From the NCBI GenBank assembly GCA_002482645.1, contig DLGJ01000004.1, positions 1,315 to 65,314 of the forward strand: a DNA stretch of 64,000 nucleotides, read 5' to 3'. Shown here one piece after another: positions 1-8,213 of the stretch. Source of the stretch: Hyphomicrobiaceae bacterium UBA7697 (GTDB taxonomy: Bacteria > Pseudomonadota > Alphaproteobacteria > Rhizobiales > Methyloligellaceae). Under the pieces are notes generated by a model, which saw only the letters and a program-made list of their open reading frames with translations, was not told the origin of the DNA and searched no databases. Made by a program: the position numbers and the translations under genes. Position 1 is the first letter of the stretch, and the number at the start of each line of letters is the position of its first letter.

Positions 1-561
1 CAGCCTGGTTCGGTCGATCCGAAGGAGCCGAACATCTTCTACATGCCCACCAACAACTGGTGCATGGAGCTGGAGCCTCAGGAGCGCACGCACACGAACC
101 AGGGCACGGTCTATGTGTTCGCGAACGTGTACATGTATCCCGAGAAGCCCGGCACCACCGGCAAGATCAAGAAGTACGACGTCCTGACGGGTAAGACGAT
201 CTGGGAGATTCCGGATCCGTATCCGAACTGGGCCGGTACGATGGTCACCGACGGTGGTCTGATGTTCTACGGTTCGCTCGGCGGTGACTTCCGCGCGGTC
301 GACCGCGAGTCCGGCAAGGTTCTTTGGAGCCGCAAGCTGGGTTCGGGCATCATCGGCAACCCCGCAACGTGGAAGACCGGCGGCAAGCAGTATGTCGGCG
401 TGTACTCCGGCATTGGCGGCTGGATCGGTCTTCCGGTCACCGCTGGTCTGGACCTGAGCGACAAGTTCGGTGCCATCGGCGCTACGGCCATGACCAAGGC
501 CGCTGGCCTGCAGTTCATTCCGCAGGGCGGCGAGCTCAACGTCTTCCGTATCTACGAGTAA
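1..561 (+). CDS. xoxF: PQQ-dependent methanol dehydrogenase, C-terminal part (XoxF-like), 5' truncated by window
   Basis: The open frame enters at base 1 and ends at TAA 559-561, giving the last 186 residues of a quinoprotein alcohol dehydrogenase. Beta-propeller signatures of the family are visible: GTMVTDGGLMFYGSLGG, a tryptophan-docking-like AVDRESGKVLW, SGIIGNPATW and GGKQYVGVYSGIGGW. The C-terminus, ending GGELNVFRIYE, fits the large subunit of periplasmic methanol dehydrogenase, which oxidises methanol to formaldehyde and passes electrons to a cytochrome cL-type protein. The tail resembles lanthanide-type XoxF more than calcium-type MxaF. The diagnostic extra Asp and the signal peptide lie outside the window, so the XoxF call is an inference. 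No xoxG, xoxJ or mxa genes follow; a two-hairpin terminator region comes next. Confidence 0.8.
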   Translation, partial: QPGSVDPKEPNIFYMPTNNWCMELEPQERTHTNQGTVYVFANVYMYPEKPGTTGKIKKYDVLTGKTIWEIPDPYPNWAGTMVTDGGLMFYGSLGGDFRAVDRESGKVLWSRKLGSGIIGNPATWKTGGKQYVGVYSGIGGWIGLPVTAGLDLSDKFGAIGATAMTKAAGLQFIPQGGELNVFRIYE

Positions 562-575
562 GGTCTCCACCAGTA

Positions 576-604
576 GCGCTCGGTGTTCACGAGGTACCGA
601 GCGC
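576..604 (+). terminator. First of two related stem-loops after the methanol dehydrogenase
   Basis: A perfect 9-bp stem, GCGCTCGGT (576-584) pairing with ACCGAGCGC (596-604), closes an 11-nt loop 15 nt after the stop codon. No U-tract follows. It is likely a transcript-end or mRNA-stabilising hairpin for the highly expressed dehydrogenase gene. Confidence 0.55.
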
Positions 605-614
605 AACTGGCTCC

Positions 615-650
615 CTAGCGCCCGGTGCTCAAAAGGCATCCGGGCGCTAG
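615..650 (+). terminator. Second stem-loop, probable terminator of the methanol dehydrogenase gene
   Basis: A perfect 11-bp stem, CTAGCGCCCGG (615-625) with CCGGGCGCTAG (640-650), is extended by TGC/GCA at the loop end and followed by ACGTTTGG. It is homologous in sequence to the hairpin at 576-604 and carries one compensatory base-pair change (T-A there, C-G here). It is strong enough to end transcription before the next gene at 786. Confidence 0.65.
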
Positions 651-785
651 ACGTTTGGTACCCTGTCTCGCGACGAGCCGCCGTTGGGCGAGGTTGTGGC
701 ATACAAGGCGGATTGTCGCCTCTATCGTGAACGTCTTGAGCGCTCCGCCGCGATGTGTGTATGAACCGGAGCGGGACCAGCTTAA

Positions 786-1616
786 ATGAGTAGGAACATG
801 CCGGAGGGAGGATCGTCAGAAGTTCGCGTCACCGGAGAAGCGGTGGCGGGCGACCGTCCCTCACCGGCGGCTAGGGAAGCGCTCGGCGCAATTGAAGACG
901 ACATCGCGCGCGGCGGTTTCGCATTTCGCTCTGGCGCGGAAATGGGCACGATCCTGGGGGCGAGGGCGCTGGACGAATGGCCGGCCTTTGCCGCGAGTTG
1001 GGACGATCTCGGAATCGATACCTATATGGCCGACGGCGGCCGCTACAGGCGCAGGCGTTTCTGCGCGCTCGGCGTCACCGGCACGGCCGTAAGCCGCAAA
1101 GAGCATCAGCCCCACTATCAGAGCAGGGACCACAATCAGCTGAATGGCGGGGTCGAGCGCTGGTTCATGCCGGTCCATGACGCCATTACCGGCAATGCCT
1201 TCGCCCAGGCCCTCATCCGCTATTGTGCTATGTTGTTCGATAGGGCGTCCTCGATGACGTCCGGCGCAACGCCCTGGCATGTCGAAATGCATCAATTTCG
1301 CATCGAGGCGACCCAAACCGAACAAGGAGCGCCCACACCCGAAGGACCGCATCGCGACGGCGTCGATTGGGTGTGTGTGATGCTGATCAACCGCACGAAT
1401 GTGCGGAGCGGCGTCACGCAGATCTTCGACCCCGCGGGCCGGTCATTGGGCGAGTTCACCCTCACCGATCCGATTGACACGGTATTTCTTGACGACCGCC
1501 GTGTCTTTCACGGCGTCACGCCGATAACGCCCCTCGATTCCGAGCGCAAGGCGAATCGCGATGTCCTGGTGCTGACTTTTCGCCGGGAGCAGGATTCCAA
1601 TCCGGCGCAAGGCTAA
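786..1616 (+). CDS. 2OG-Fe(II) dioxygenase family protein (isoleucine-hydroxylase-like fold)
   Basis: A 276-aa protein resembling the 2OG-Fe dioxygenase family that includes bacterial free amino-acid hydroxylases. The metal site is visible as H189-R-D191 in GPHRDGVDW and the distal H242 in VFHGVTPI. A basic stretch, NRDVLVLTFR near 257-266, is the likely 2-oxoglutarate carboxylate anchor. The first 30 residues look disordered. The enzyme should be cytoplasmic, since no signal peptide is seen. The substrate cannot be read from the sequence; free amino acids are the known substrates of characterised relatives. It stands alone between the dehydrogenase terminator and a membrane protein gene. The ATG at 786 has only a weak Shine-Dalgarno. 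Confidence 0.75.
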   Translation: MSRNMPEGGSSEVRVTGEAVAGDRPSPAAREALGAIEDDIARGGFAFRSGAEMGTILGARALDEWPAFAASWDDLGIDTYMADGGRYRRRRFCALGVTGTAVSRKEHQPHYQSRDHNQLNGGVERWFMPVHDAITGNAFAQALIRYCAMLFDRASSMTSGATPWHVEMHQFRIEATQTEQGAPTPEGPHRDGVDWVCVMLINRTNVRSGVTQIFDPAGRSLGEFTLTDPIDTVFLDDRRVFHGVTPITPLDSERKANRDVLVLTFRREQDSNPAQG

Positions 1617-1864
1617 CCCTGCCCACTCCTGGTTCAACGGCCGCAAACCGGTCCGTCTGCGCCAAGGTAACCGCCCGATCTTCCGTGCCGCTCCGTTCCA
1701 GCGTTGCTTTGCACGCATTGGTATTGGACCTCGGACGGCTCGTTGCGCCATCCGCACAAGACTGCAATTACGCGCCGCGATCGATTCTTATACTTTTCAG
1801 CGGGGACGCAGTTTGAGAAGGTTGCCTACTGGCGTAAGGCAATTCCAAGCTGTTCGAGGCGGGT

Positions 1865-2545
1865 ATGGATCCTTCCAAACAGGCCCCCGTTGCCGGCGAA
1901 TTCAACGCGGCGGCCATAGGCGCGCTTGCGCATCTTTACCGGGGCGAGGTCTATCGAAGCACGATCTGGCGGACACGCCTGGACAACACGACCAATTGGG
2001 CCGTCGTAACGCTCGGACTTGCGCTTTCGATAACGTTCTCAAATCGGGATGCATCGGCGCTGCCTTTGTTGCTGTCCGGCGTCCTTTGCGTGGTGTTTCT
2101 GATCTTCGAGGCGCGCCGTTACCGGTACTTCAATGTTTGGCGCGCGCGGGCGCGTTGGATGGAGAAGAACTTCTACGCGCCGATGCTTCTCGGCAGCCGC
2201 CTGGGACCGGATGAAGACTGGAGCAAGGTCCTCGCTCGCGACTATTGCGAGCCACGCCATCATATCTCCCTGGCGCGAGCGATTGGACGGAGATTGCGGC
2301 GCAACTATATCTGGATTCTTGGCATTCAGACGATCGCTTACTACGGCAAGATCGCGATCGACCCCAGCCCGATCAAAAGCGTTTCGGAGTTGATACAGCG
2401 CGCCGCTCTAGGCCCTGTTCCCGGTGAGGTCATGCTCATTGCGGGCGCTCTGTTTAGCGGCGGCTGGATTGCGTTTGCCGCATGGACATACTTCTTGGAT
2501 CGCGCCAAGCATGGCACGCAGCCCAGCACCGCATCCATGGGCTAG
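1865..2545 (+). CDS. DUF2270 family integral membrane protein
   Basis: A 226-aa protein matching the DUF2270 family, whose biochemical role is unknown. The N-terminal region (about 20-45) carries the family-typical LAHLYRGEVYRSTIWRTRLD, followed by two membrane segments near 45-80 (WAVVTLGLALSITF and LLLSGVLCVVFLIFEA). A basic cytoplasmic stretch, RRYRYFNVWRARARWMEKNFY, comes next, and two more hydrophobic segments lie around 150-165 and 190-215. It is monocistronic and separated from the flanking genes by about 225-250 nt. It is probably an inner-membrane protein; nothing nearby suggests a substrate. Confidence 0.7.
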   Translation: MDPSKQAPVAGEFNAAAIGALAHLYRGEVYRSTIWRTRLDNTTNWAVVTLGLALSITFSNRDASALPLLLSGVLCVVFLIFEARRYRYFNVWRARARWMEKNFYAPMLLGSRLGPDEDWSKVLARDYCEPRHHISLARAIGRRLRRNYIWILGIQTIAYYGKIAIDPSPIKSVSELIQRAALGPVPGEVMLIAGALFSGGWIAFAAWTYFLDRAKHGTQPSTASMG

Positions 2546-2770
2546 GCCGGCTTTCGAAACGCCTGAATTCCGGTGTTCGGCGCGCCCGCCGGTCATAGCT
2601 TCGAAGCCTGACCGATTGCGTCTGCCTCGATCATGCGGTGCAATGTGGCCCGGGCACGGCCCAGGGCTTCGAGATCCGCCGGGGCACGCGATCGCGATTG
2701 GGCGCATCCGAGACGAAGATCAATGAACCGGGCTCTGCGTACCGCGCTGGAGTGAAGGGAGGATACGGAC

Positions 2771-3439
2771 ATGTTCGACGCGGCGATCATCGAGGCGATC
2801 GTCCTGACCCTGAAACTTGCCGCCGTGACGACGGTGGTTCTGCTGTTGGTCGGGGTTCCGCTGGCGTGGTGGCTTGCGCGGAGCAAGACGAGGGGAAAGG
2901 AGGTCGTCGCCGTGCTTATCTCGTTGCCGATCGTGCTGCCTCCCACCGTGCTCGGCTTCTATCTGCTCATCGCGATGGGCCCCAACAGCCCGCTCACTGC
3001 CCTGATTGGCCGGTCCTTGCCCTTCACCTTCGAGGGCCTCGTCGTGGGGTCGACGCTTTATTCTTTGCCCTTCGTGGTGAACCCCATCCGCAACGCGTTC
3101 GAGGCAATGGGAGAGCGCCAATGGGAGGCGGCGGCCACGCTGCGAGCCGGCCCGCTGGATGCCTTTTTCAATGTGGCGCTCCCCTTGGCGCTTCCCGGCA
3201 TTCTCACTGGCGCCATTCTCGGTTTCGCGCATACGATGGGCGAGTTTGGCGTCGTCCTGATGATCGGCGGCAGCATTCCCGGCGAGACGAAGGTCCTTTC
3301 GATCGCGATCTTCGACTTCGTGGAAACTTTGCAATGGGGCAAAGCGCATATGCTCGCCGCTGTGATGCTGGTCATGTCCTTCGCGGTCATTCTCGCCATG
3401 CGTATGGTTGAACGGCGTTTCGCGAGCACGCGGCCGTGA
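2771..3439 (+). CDS. modB: Molybdate ABC transporter permease ModB
   Basis: A 222-aa polytopic membrane protein with the ModB architecture. It has about five membrane helices and the EAA-type coupling motif around MGERQWEAAATLRAGPLDAFF (111-131), followed by GAILGFAHTMGEFGVVLMIGG, which is typical of the molybdate/tungstate permease. RBS GGGAGG lies just upstream of ATG 2771. It overlaps modC by 4 nt (GTGA) and is therefore translationally coupled. The preceding 225 bp contain no modA-like reading frame and no obvious ModE palindrome. The periplasmic binding protein must be encoded elsewhere or supplied by another system. Confidence 0.93.
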   Translation: MFDAAIIEAIVLTLKLAAVTTVVLLLVGVPLAWWLARSKTRGKEVVAVLISLPIVLPPTVLGFYLLIAMGPNSPLTALIGRSLPFTFEGLVVGSTLYSLPFVVNPIRNAFEAMGERQWEAAATLRAGPLDAFFNVALPLALPGILTGAILGFAHTMGEFGVVLMIGGSIPGETKVLSIAIFDFVETLQWGKAHMLAAVMLVMSFAVILAMRMVERRFASTRP

Positions 3440-4515
3440 TCGAAGCGCACTTTTCAGGGCGGCAAGGCAGCTTCCGGCTGGATGCGGCGTTCACCGCGCC
3501 GGAGAGCGGCGTCACGGCGCTGTTCGGACCGTCGGGTTGCGGCAAGACCACCGTGCTCCGCTGCGTGGCCGGGCTCGTCCGTTTGGACGAAGGCAAGCTG
3601 ATCGTCAACGGCGAGACGTGGCAGTCGGACCGGAAATTCGTCCCGACCCATCGCCGTCCGCTTGGATATGTATTCCAGGAAGCCAGCCTCTTTCCGCATC
3701 TGTCCGTGCGCAAGAATCTCGAGTTCGGGCTGAAGCGCGTGCGGCGGCGCTCCCACACGATCGCGTTCGACGACGTGGTGGACCTGCTCGGGGTTGGACA
3801 GCTGTTCGATCGCCCGACGGCGCATCTCTCGGGCGGGGAGCGTCAGCGCGTGGCCATCGGCCGGGCGCTGCTGTCCCAGCCGCAATTGTTGCTGATGGAC
3901 GAGCCGCTATCGGCCTTGGACCGTCTCAGCCGCGAGGAGATCCTGCCCTATCTGGAGCGCTTGCATGAGGTGCTGTCGATCCCCGTCCTCTATGTCAGTC
4001 ACGACATCGGCGAGATCGAGCGTCTCGCGGATACCCTTGTTCTGATGAGATCGGGGGGCGTACGGGCATCGGGACCGATTGCGGATCTTCTCTCGGATCC
4101 GTCCTTGCCGCTGGTCCGCATGCCGGATCCCGCCGCGGTCATGGACGGCCGGGTTCGCGACTTCGATCCCAAATACGGGATCGCCAGGGTCGAGGTCGCG
4201 GGCGGGACGCTGTTGATCGCCGGCGAGACCGGCCCGACCGGCGCGGTGCGGCGGCTGAGAATTTCCGCGAACGACGTCAGCCTTAGCCGCGAGGCCATGA
4301 AAGATACGACGATCCTGAACGCGCTCCCCGTCCGCATCGTCTCGGCGGTACCGGAGGGCGAGATGCAGATGACCGTTCGATTGACGCTCGGCGCGGACGG
4401 CAAAGGCGCGCCGCTCTTGAGCCGCATCTCGCGTCTGTCCTGGGACCGGCTCGGCTTTCAGCCGGGCGACACGGTGGTGGCGCAGATCAAGGCTGTCGCT
4501 CTGGCGAAGGCTTGA
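3436..4515 (+). CDS. modC: Molybdate ABC transporter ATP-binding protein ModC
   Basis: A 359-aa ATPase energising the ModB channel. The Walker A GPSGCGKTT (about 32-40), signature LSGGERQRV, Walker B LLLMDEPLSALD and switch VSHD are all intact. The C-terminal third, from about residue 235, is the TOBE/Mop-type oxyanion-binding domain that distinguishes ModC from other importers. The GTG start at 3436 overlaps the modB stop, so modBC is one transcription unit. Imported molybdate would serve molybdenum-cofactor enzymes such as formate dehydrogenase in a methylotroph (inference). Length is normal for the family. Confidence 0.93.
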   Translation: MIEAHFSGRQGSFRLDAAFTAPESGVTALFGPSGCGKTTVLRCVAGLVRLDEGKLIVNGETWQSDRKFVPTHRRPLGYVFQEASLFPHLSVRKNLEFGLKRVRRRSHTIAFDDVVDLLGVGQLFDRPTAHLSGGERQRVAIGRALLSQPQLLLMDEPLSALDRLSREEILPYLERLHEVLSIPVLYVSHDIGEIERLADTLVLMRSGGVRASGPIADLLSDPSLPLVRMPDPAAVMDGRVRDFDPKYGIARVEVAGGTLLIAGETGPTGAVRRLRISANDVSLSREAMKDTTILNALPVRIVSAVPEGEMQMTVRLTLGADGKGAPLLSRISRLSWDRLGFQPGDTVVAQIKAVALAKA

Positions 4516-4546
4516 CGTCGGCCGGGCCGGCAGTGAGGCCGAGCGG

Positions 4547-4786
4547 CTACCACCGCCATGGGCGCACGATACGCGGTACGGGGCGTACAGCGCGGCGGAC
4601 GGGGCGGGTCGCGCGGCGCACGGTGCGGCGCGCGGGCCGGATCACTCTCGGCCGCCAGCGCACGTCGTCGGCGATCGACGGTTGTTCCATCGCCGGAATC
4701 GCTGGTACAGCTTTGGCTTCCGTCGCCACGAAGGCCGCGCCGGTCAATATCGAGGCGGCGATGAGCCCCAAGATAGGTCTTTGCAT
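4547..4786 (-). CDS. Small secreted arginine-rich protein
   Basis: A 79-aa product beginning MQRPILGLIAASILTGAAF, a clear signal peptide that ends near AKA-VPA. The mature part is about 50 residues, and its last 35 are a dense Arg/Pro/Val tract built of RxVRR-like steps (VRRATRPVRRAVRPV). The start at 4786 is preferred over the longer frame because GGGAGGAATTC lies directly before this ATG. The gene is convergent with modC and divergent from the AI-2E-like permease. The family was not recognised. The cationic tail could bind nucleic acid, LPS or peptidoglycan (inference only). Confidence 0.6.
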   Translation of the reverse strand: MQRPILGLIAASILTGAAFVATEAKAVPAIPAMEQPSIADDVRWRPRVIRPARRTVRRATRPVRRAVRPVPRIVRPWRW

Positions 4787-4897
4787 GAATTCCTCCCTTG
4801 CGCTGAACGGCCACCTTAAGGCAAACCGATTCATGCGTCATGAAGGGACCGGCGCATTTGGCAGATTGGGCCGCCCGTGCAGTCAGGTAGCGACGAG

Positions 4898-6031
4898 ATG
4901 ACCGATATCGATCCACCGGCTGGGTCGGGTTCGACCCCAGGACAGAGCACCGCGCCCTCGCGGCATCTCATCAACGCATTCCTGATCGCGGGGCTGGTCC
5001 TATTTACGGTCATACTCCTCGTCCGAGGTTCGAACGTCCTCATCCCGCTGGCGGTCGCACTCTTGATTTGGCGGTTCATCAACGCGCTGGCCGATGTCAA
5101 TCAACGTCTATGGTCCCGGTGGTTGGGGCCGATGCGCGGGCTAGCGCTCTTCCTGGCACTGCTGACGATCTTCGCCGCCAGCCTCCTTGCGCTCGACGTC
5201 GTCGTCAGCAATGTCAGTGCGATCGGCGCAAGCTCGAGGGAATTCCAAACGAGCATCGATATCCTTCTTGAACGCGCGTCGAACCTCACGGGAATCGAGC
5301 GGGACAGACTTGTCGACGAGACCTTCGGCCAGTTGAGATTGGGCCAGCTTCTCGGCGCCATGGTCTCGGCCATGACCAGCCTCGCCAGTCAATTCAGCGT
5401 GGTGTTCGTCTATGTCATTTTTCTGCTGGTCGAGCAGAAGTTCTTCGACATGAAGCTCAACGCGATTGTGCGTGACGAGAACCGCCGCGCGCAGATCCGA
5501 TCGCTCCTCGAACGTGTCAGCCGGGACGTCAACAGCTATGTCTGGATCATGACGCTGGTCAGCTTGCTGACGGCGGCGCTGTCATATGCGGTCATGATCG
5601 CCGTCGGCGTCGACCATGCCGCGTTCTGGGCCTTCCTGGTCTTCATATTGAATTTCATCCCCACGGTGGGAACGATCTTGGCGACGCTGCTCGTCTCGCT
5701 CTATGGCCTGCTGCAGCTCGGCGATTTCAAGTCGTTCCTCATCCTGCTCATCGCGGTCGGCTTGATCCAGTTCTTCGTGGGCAACGTGCTGCAGCCGCGA
5801 ATGTCGGCCAAGACGCTCAATCTCAGCCAGTTCGTCGTTATCCTGTCGCTGTTCGTTTGGGGCGCTCTCTGGGGCGTGGTCGGCATGTTCCTCGCCGTTC
5901 CCATCACGGCGATCTTGATGATCGTGCTCGCCAACTTCCAGTCCACGCGCGTGGTGGCCGCGATTCTGTCGGAGACCGGCGAGTTGCGGTCCGCCGAGGA
6001 TGCGGCCAACGCGGATACCGCCGTGCGTTAG
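4898..6031 (+). CDS. AI-2E family transporter (PerM/YdiK-type permease)
   Basis: A polytopic membrane protein of about 377 aa in the AI-2E transporter superfamily. Hydrophobic helices flank a central charged region (about 110-200) with the family-typical FVYVIFLLVEQKFF. The C-terminal half carries AFWAFLVFILNFIPTVGTILATLL and GNVLQPRMSAKTLNLS, the most conserved family signatures. The ligand is not predictable: members move AI-2, Na+/H+ or unknown solutes. A GTG at 4877 in frame would add seven residues; ATG 4898 is preferred without strong RBS support. The stop overlaps the convergent MFS gene by 4 nt. Confidence 0.85.
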   Translation: MTDIDPPAGSGSTPGQSTAPSRHLINAFLIAGLVLFTVILLVRGSNVLIPLAVALLIWRFINALADVNQRLWSRWLGPMRGLALFLALLTIFAASLLALDVVVSNVSAIGASSREFQTSIDILLERASNLTGIERDRLVDETFGQLRLGQLLGAMVSAMTSLASQFSVVFVYVIFLLVEQKFFDMKLNAIVRDENRRAQIRSLLERVSRDVNSYVWIMTLVSLLTAALSYAVMIAVGVDHAAFWAFLVFILNFIPTVGTILATLLVSLYGLLQLGDFKSFLILLIAVGLIQFFVGNVLQPRMSAKTLNLSQFVVILSLFVWGALWGVVGMFLAVPITAILMIVLANFQSTRVVAAILSETGELRSAEDAANADTAVR

Positions 6032-7602
6032 CCTCGGTTGCTCCTGGGCGTTTCGGGCGTTTGCGGACGGATGAGCGCGGCGCAGAGGACGGCGCCCGCG
6101 ATGGAAAACGCGGCCATCAACACCATCACGCCGGCGAAGCCGCCGTCGAAGGCCCTCAGCATCGCGCCTTCGACTTTTCCGGTGTCGCCGGCGGGGAAAG
6201 CCGTCATGGCCCGCGCGACCTGACTTTGCGAGCCGTGGACGAGCGTGACTTTCAACGCGTCGAGGTCCGGCGCGTTCCGCGCGAGCGCCTCGACGACCGG
6301 GTCGACCAACCCGCGCTTGATCTGCGAGACCACGACGGCGCCGAATGCGGTTCCCCCCGCGAGCCCCGCATAAAAGAAAGTGGTGAGGACGCCCGATCCC
6401 TGGCCGGCCTTCGCATCCGGCAAGGCGCTCAATCCGGCGCGCGGCAGGAGGGAGAAGTTGAGCCCGACGCCCACGCCGAGAATTGCCAGCTTCCACCAGA
6501 TCTCGCCATAGGGCGTTTGATGGCCGGCGCCGTGCATCAGCCAGAAGCCCACGGCGAGGGCCAGCATCCCGAAGGTGAGCGGAAGGCGGTATCGACCGGG
6601 CCGGATCAGCCGCGGCGCCGCCAGCGACACGGCGAACATCGCGATGGTGAAGGGCAGGAGCGCCAGACCGGCTTGGGCCGCCGAGAGGTTCAAGCCCTCG
6701 GGTGCTTGCAGGAAGAGATTGGTGAAATACAGGATACCCATCTGCGTCGCGCCGTTCAGGTACATGCCGATGGAGGCGGCCAGATAGTTGGCGTGACGCA
6801 AATATGCGAATTCAATGAGAGGCTCGGGCGTGCGCAGTTCCCGGGCGATGAACCCCGCGCCGCTCGAGAGGGAAATCGCGAATAGCGCAAGCGTTTGCAC
6901 CGACGTCCACCCGGCGAGGGGGCCGCTGGTGAGACCGTAGAGGAATGCCGCGAGTGTGACGAAGAGCAGGGCTATCCCGGCGAAATCCGTTCGACCGCCC
7001 GCATCGAGCGCACGCGGAACGAGCCGCGCGCGGACGACCTTGAGGCATAAGAGACCGGCGGCGGCGAGGATGACGAGATCGAGCCCGAAGATCGCGCGCC
7101 AGCTCACCGCGTCGGTCAACGTTCCACCGATCAACGGGCCGAGCGCGAATCCAACCGCCATCGTTCCCGCCCACAGCCCGTGCGCGGACGCGCGTTGGCC
7201 CTGCGGGGCCGAAACGCTGATCAGCGCCACGGATGTCGCCATCAGCGCCGCGACGCCAAGCCCCTGAAAGGCGCGTCCGGCGAGCAGAGCCACGGCGTCG
7301 CCGGAGAATGCGATCGTGACCGAGCCGAGCGCGAACGCGCAGAGCCCGAGCACGAACATGCGCATCATGCCGAACGTATCGGCGAAATGACCCATGGCCG
7401 CGAGCGTCGCGGCCGTGCACAGCATGTAAAGATTGATGACCCATTGCAGCGTGTCGGCATCGAGGTCGAGGCTGGATCGGATCGCCGGCAACGCCGTCAT
7501 CACGGCCGTCGTGTTGTAGGCAACGGCGAACGCCCCTGCGCATGCGGCGGCAACCACCAGCCGGAAACTGGATTCGGGCTTGCTGTTCTCCGCTACCCTC
7601 AT
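6028..7602 (-). CDS. MFS transporter, DHA2 (EmrB/QacA-like) family
   Basis: A 524-aa protein with about 14 predicted membrane segments, the count expected for the DHA2 drug:H+ antiporter branch. Motif A appears as GHFADTFGMMRMF in the first cytoplasmic loop, and a motif C-like GFALGPLIGG lies in helix 5. RBS GGGAGGAGC lies upstream of ATG 7602. It is probably an inner-membrane export pump for a hydrophobic or toxic compound; no adaptor (EmrA-like) or regulator gene adjoins it. The 3' end overlaps the opposing AI-2E gene by 4 nt, leaving no room for a terminator between them. Confidence 0.85.
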   Translation of the reverse strand: MRVAENSKPESSFRLVVAAACAGAFAVAYNTTAVMTALPAIRSSLDLDADTLQWVINLYMLCTAATLAAMGHFADTFGMMRMFVLGLCAFALGSVTIAFSGDAVALLAGRAFQGLGVAALMATSVALISVSAPQGQRASAHGLWAGTMAVGFALGPLIGGTLTDAVSWRAIFGLDLVILAAAGLLCLKVVRARLVPRALDAGGRTDFAGIALLFVTLAAFLYGLTSGPLAGWTSVQTLALFAISLSSGAGFIARELRTPEPLIEFAYLRHANYLAASIGMYLNGATQMGILYFTNLFLQAPEGLNLSAAQAGLALLPFTIAMFAVSLAAPRLIRPGRYRLPLTFGMLALAVGFWLMHGAGHQTPYGEIWWKLAILGVGVGLNFSLLPRAGLSALPDAKAGQGSGVLTTFFYAGLAGGTAFGAVVVSQIKRGLVDPVVEALARNAPDLDALKVTLVHGSQSQVARAMTAFPAGDTGKVEGAMLRAFDGGFAGVMVLMAAFSIAGAVLCAALIRPQTPETPRSNRG

Positions 7603-7794
7603 GGCAGGCTGCTCCTCCCGTCCTTGCGCCTCGAATGGGACAAGTCGCGCCAGCTCTCTATCGCAAAGTTCGCACCGTCATGCACGGATGGAAAGTCTCC
7701 GGAGCGCGTGCGTGCAATCGCTTGATGAAAGTCAAGGCCGGCGACATGCGTTAGGGTAAAGCAGAATCGCACCGGTTCTTAGGATGACCGCGCC

Positions 7795-8058
7795 ATGAAA
7801 TGGGTTGTTGTTTTCGTCTGCGTTCTTTTCTCCGCGAGTGCCGCGCAGGCATCGGCCTATAGCGAGGCGGTCCGGAAATATTGCCGGGCCGACTACAAGA
7901 AATATTGCAGCGAGTACGGGCTCGAGACGGCAGCGCTGCGGAACTGCATGGACCGGCATGGCGCCCAGCTGTCGGATGCTTGCGTCCGGGCGCTGGTGGC
8001 GTCGGGAGAAGTCAGCCAGCGCGAGGTCGACCGCAGGCGGAAGGCCAAGAAACGCTGA
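7795..8058 (+). CDS. Small secreted cysteine-rich protein
   Basis: An 87-aa protein with a signal peptide (MKWVVVFVCVLFSASAAQASA) and a mature domain with four cysteines spaced YC-RADYKKYC, NC and AC. The pattern CRADYKKYC...LRNCMDRH...LSDACVRAL resembles single cysteine-rich (FGFR-type) repeats seen in many alphaproteobacterial periplasmic proteins. The tail is strongly basic (RRRKAKKR). Two disulfides are likely. It is followed by a 12-bp tandem array and another small exported protein in the same orientation. Function unknown. Confidence 0.65.
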   Translation: MKWVVVFVCVLFSASAAQASAYSEAVRKYCRADYKKYCSEYGLETAALRNCMDRHGAQLSDACVRALVASGEVSQREVDRRRKAKKR

Positions 8059-8113
8059 GGTCGCTTGGGATGCCTCGGATGCGGCGTGGGTGACACGGGG
8101 TGCTGTGGCATCG

Positions 8114-8185
8114 AAGGTGACTTGGAAGGTGACTTGGAAGGTGACTTGGAAGGGGACTTGGAAGGGGACTTGGAAGGGGACTTGG
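8114..8185. repeat. 12-bp tandem array, six copies
   Basis: Six contiguous 12-bp units: three of AAGGTGACTTGG (8114-8149), then three of AAGGGGACTTGG (8150-8185). The array lies between two small secreted-protein genes. On the other strand the unit reads CCAAGTCACCTT, close to the core of the arrays near 32.1 and 32.7 kb. The block-wise T-to-G change indicates step-wise slippage duplication. Confidence 0.95.
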
Positions 8186-8213
8186 AGAAGGTAACCCGCA
8201 GGAGAACCGAACC

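Noticed and set aside
2546..2770. Possible modA or modA remnant before modB
   Set aside because: No binding-protein-like sequence in any frame; the minus-strand frame reading DLEALGRARATLHRMIEAD has no support.
8114..8185. CRISPR array
   Set aside because: Units are 12 bp and directly contiguous with no spacers; the same holds for the 15-, 17-, 18- and 22-bp arrays elsewhere.
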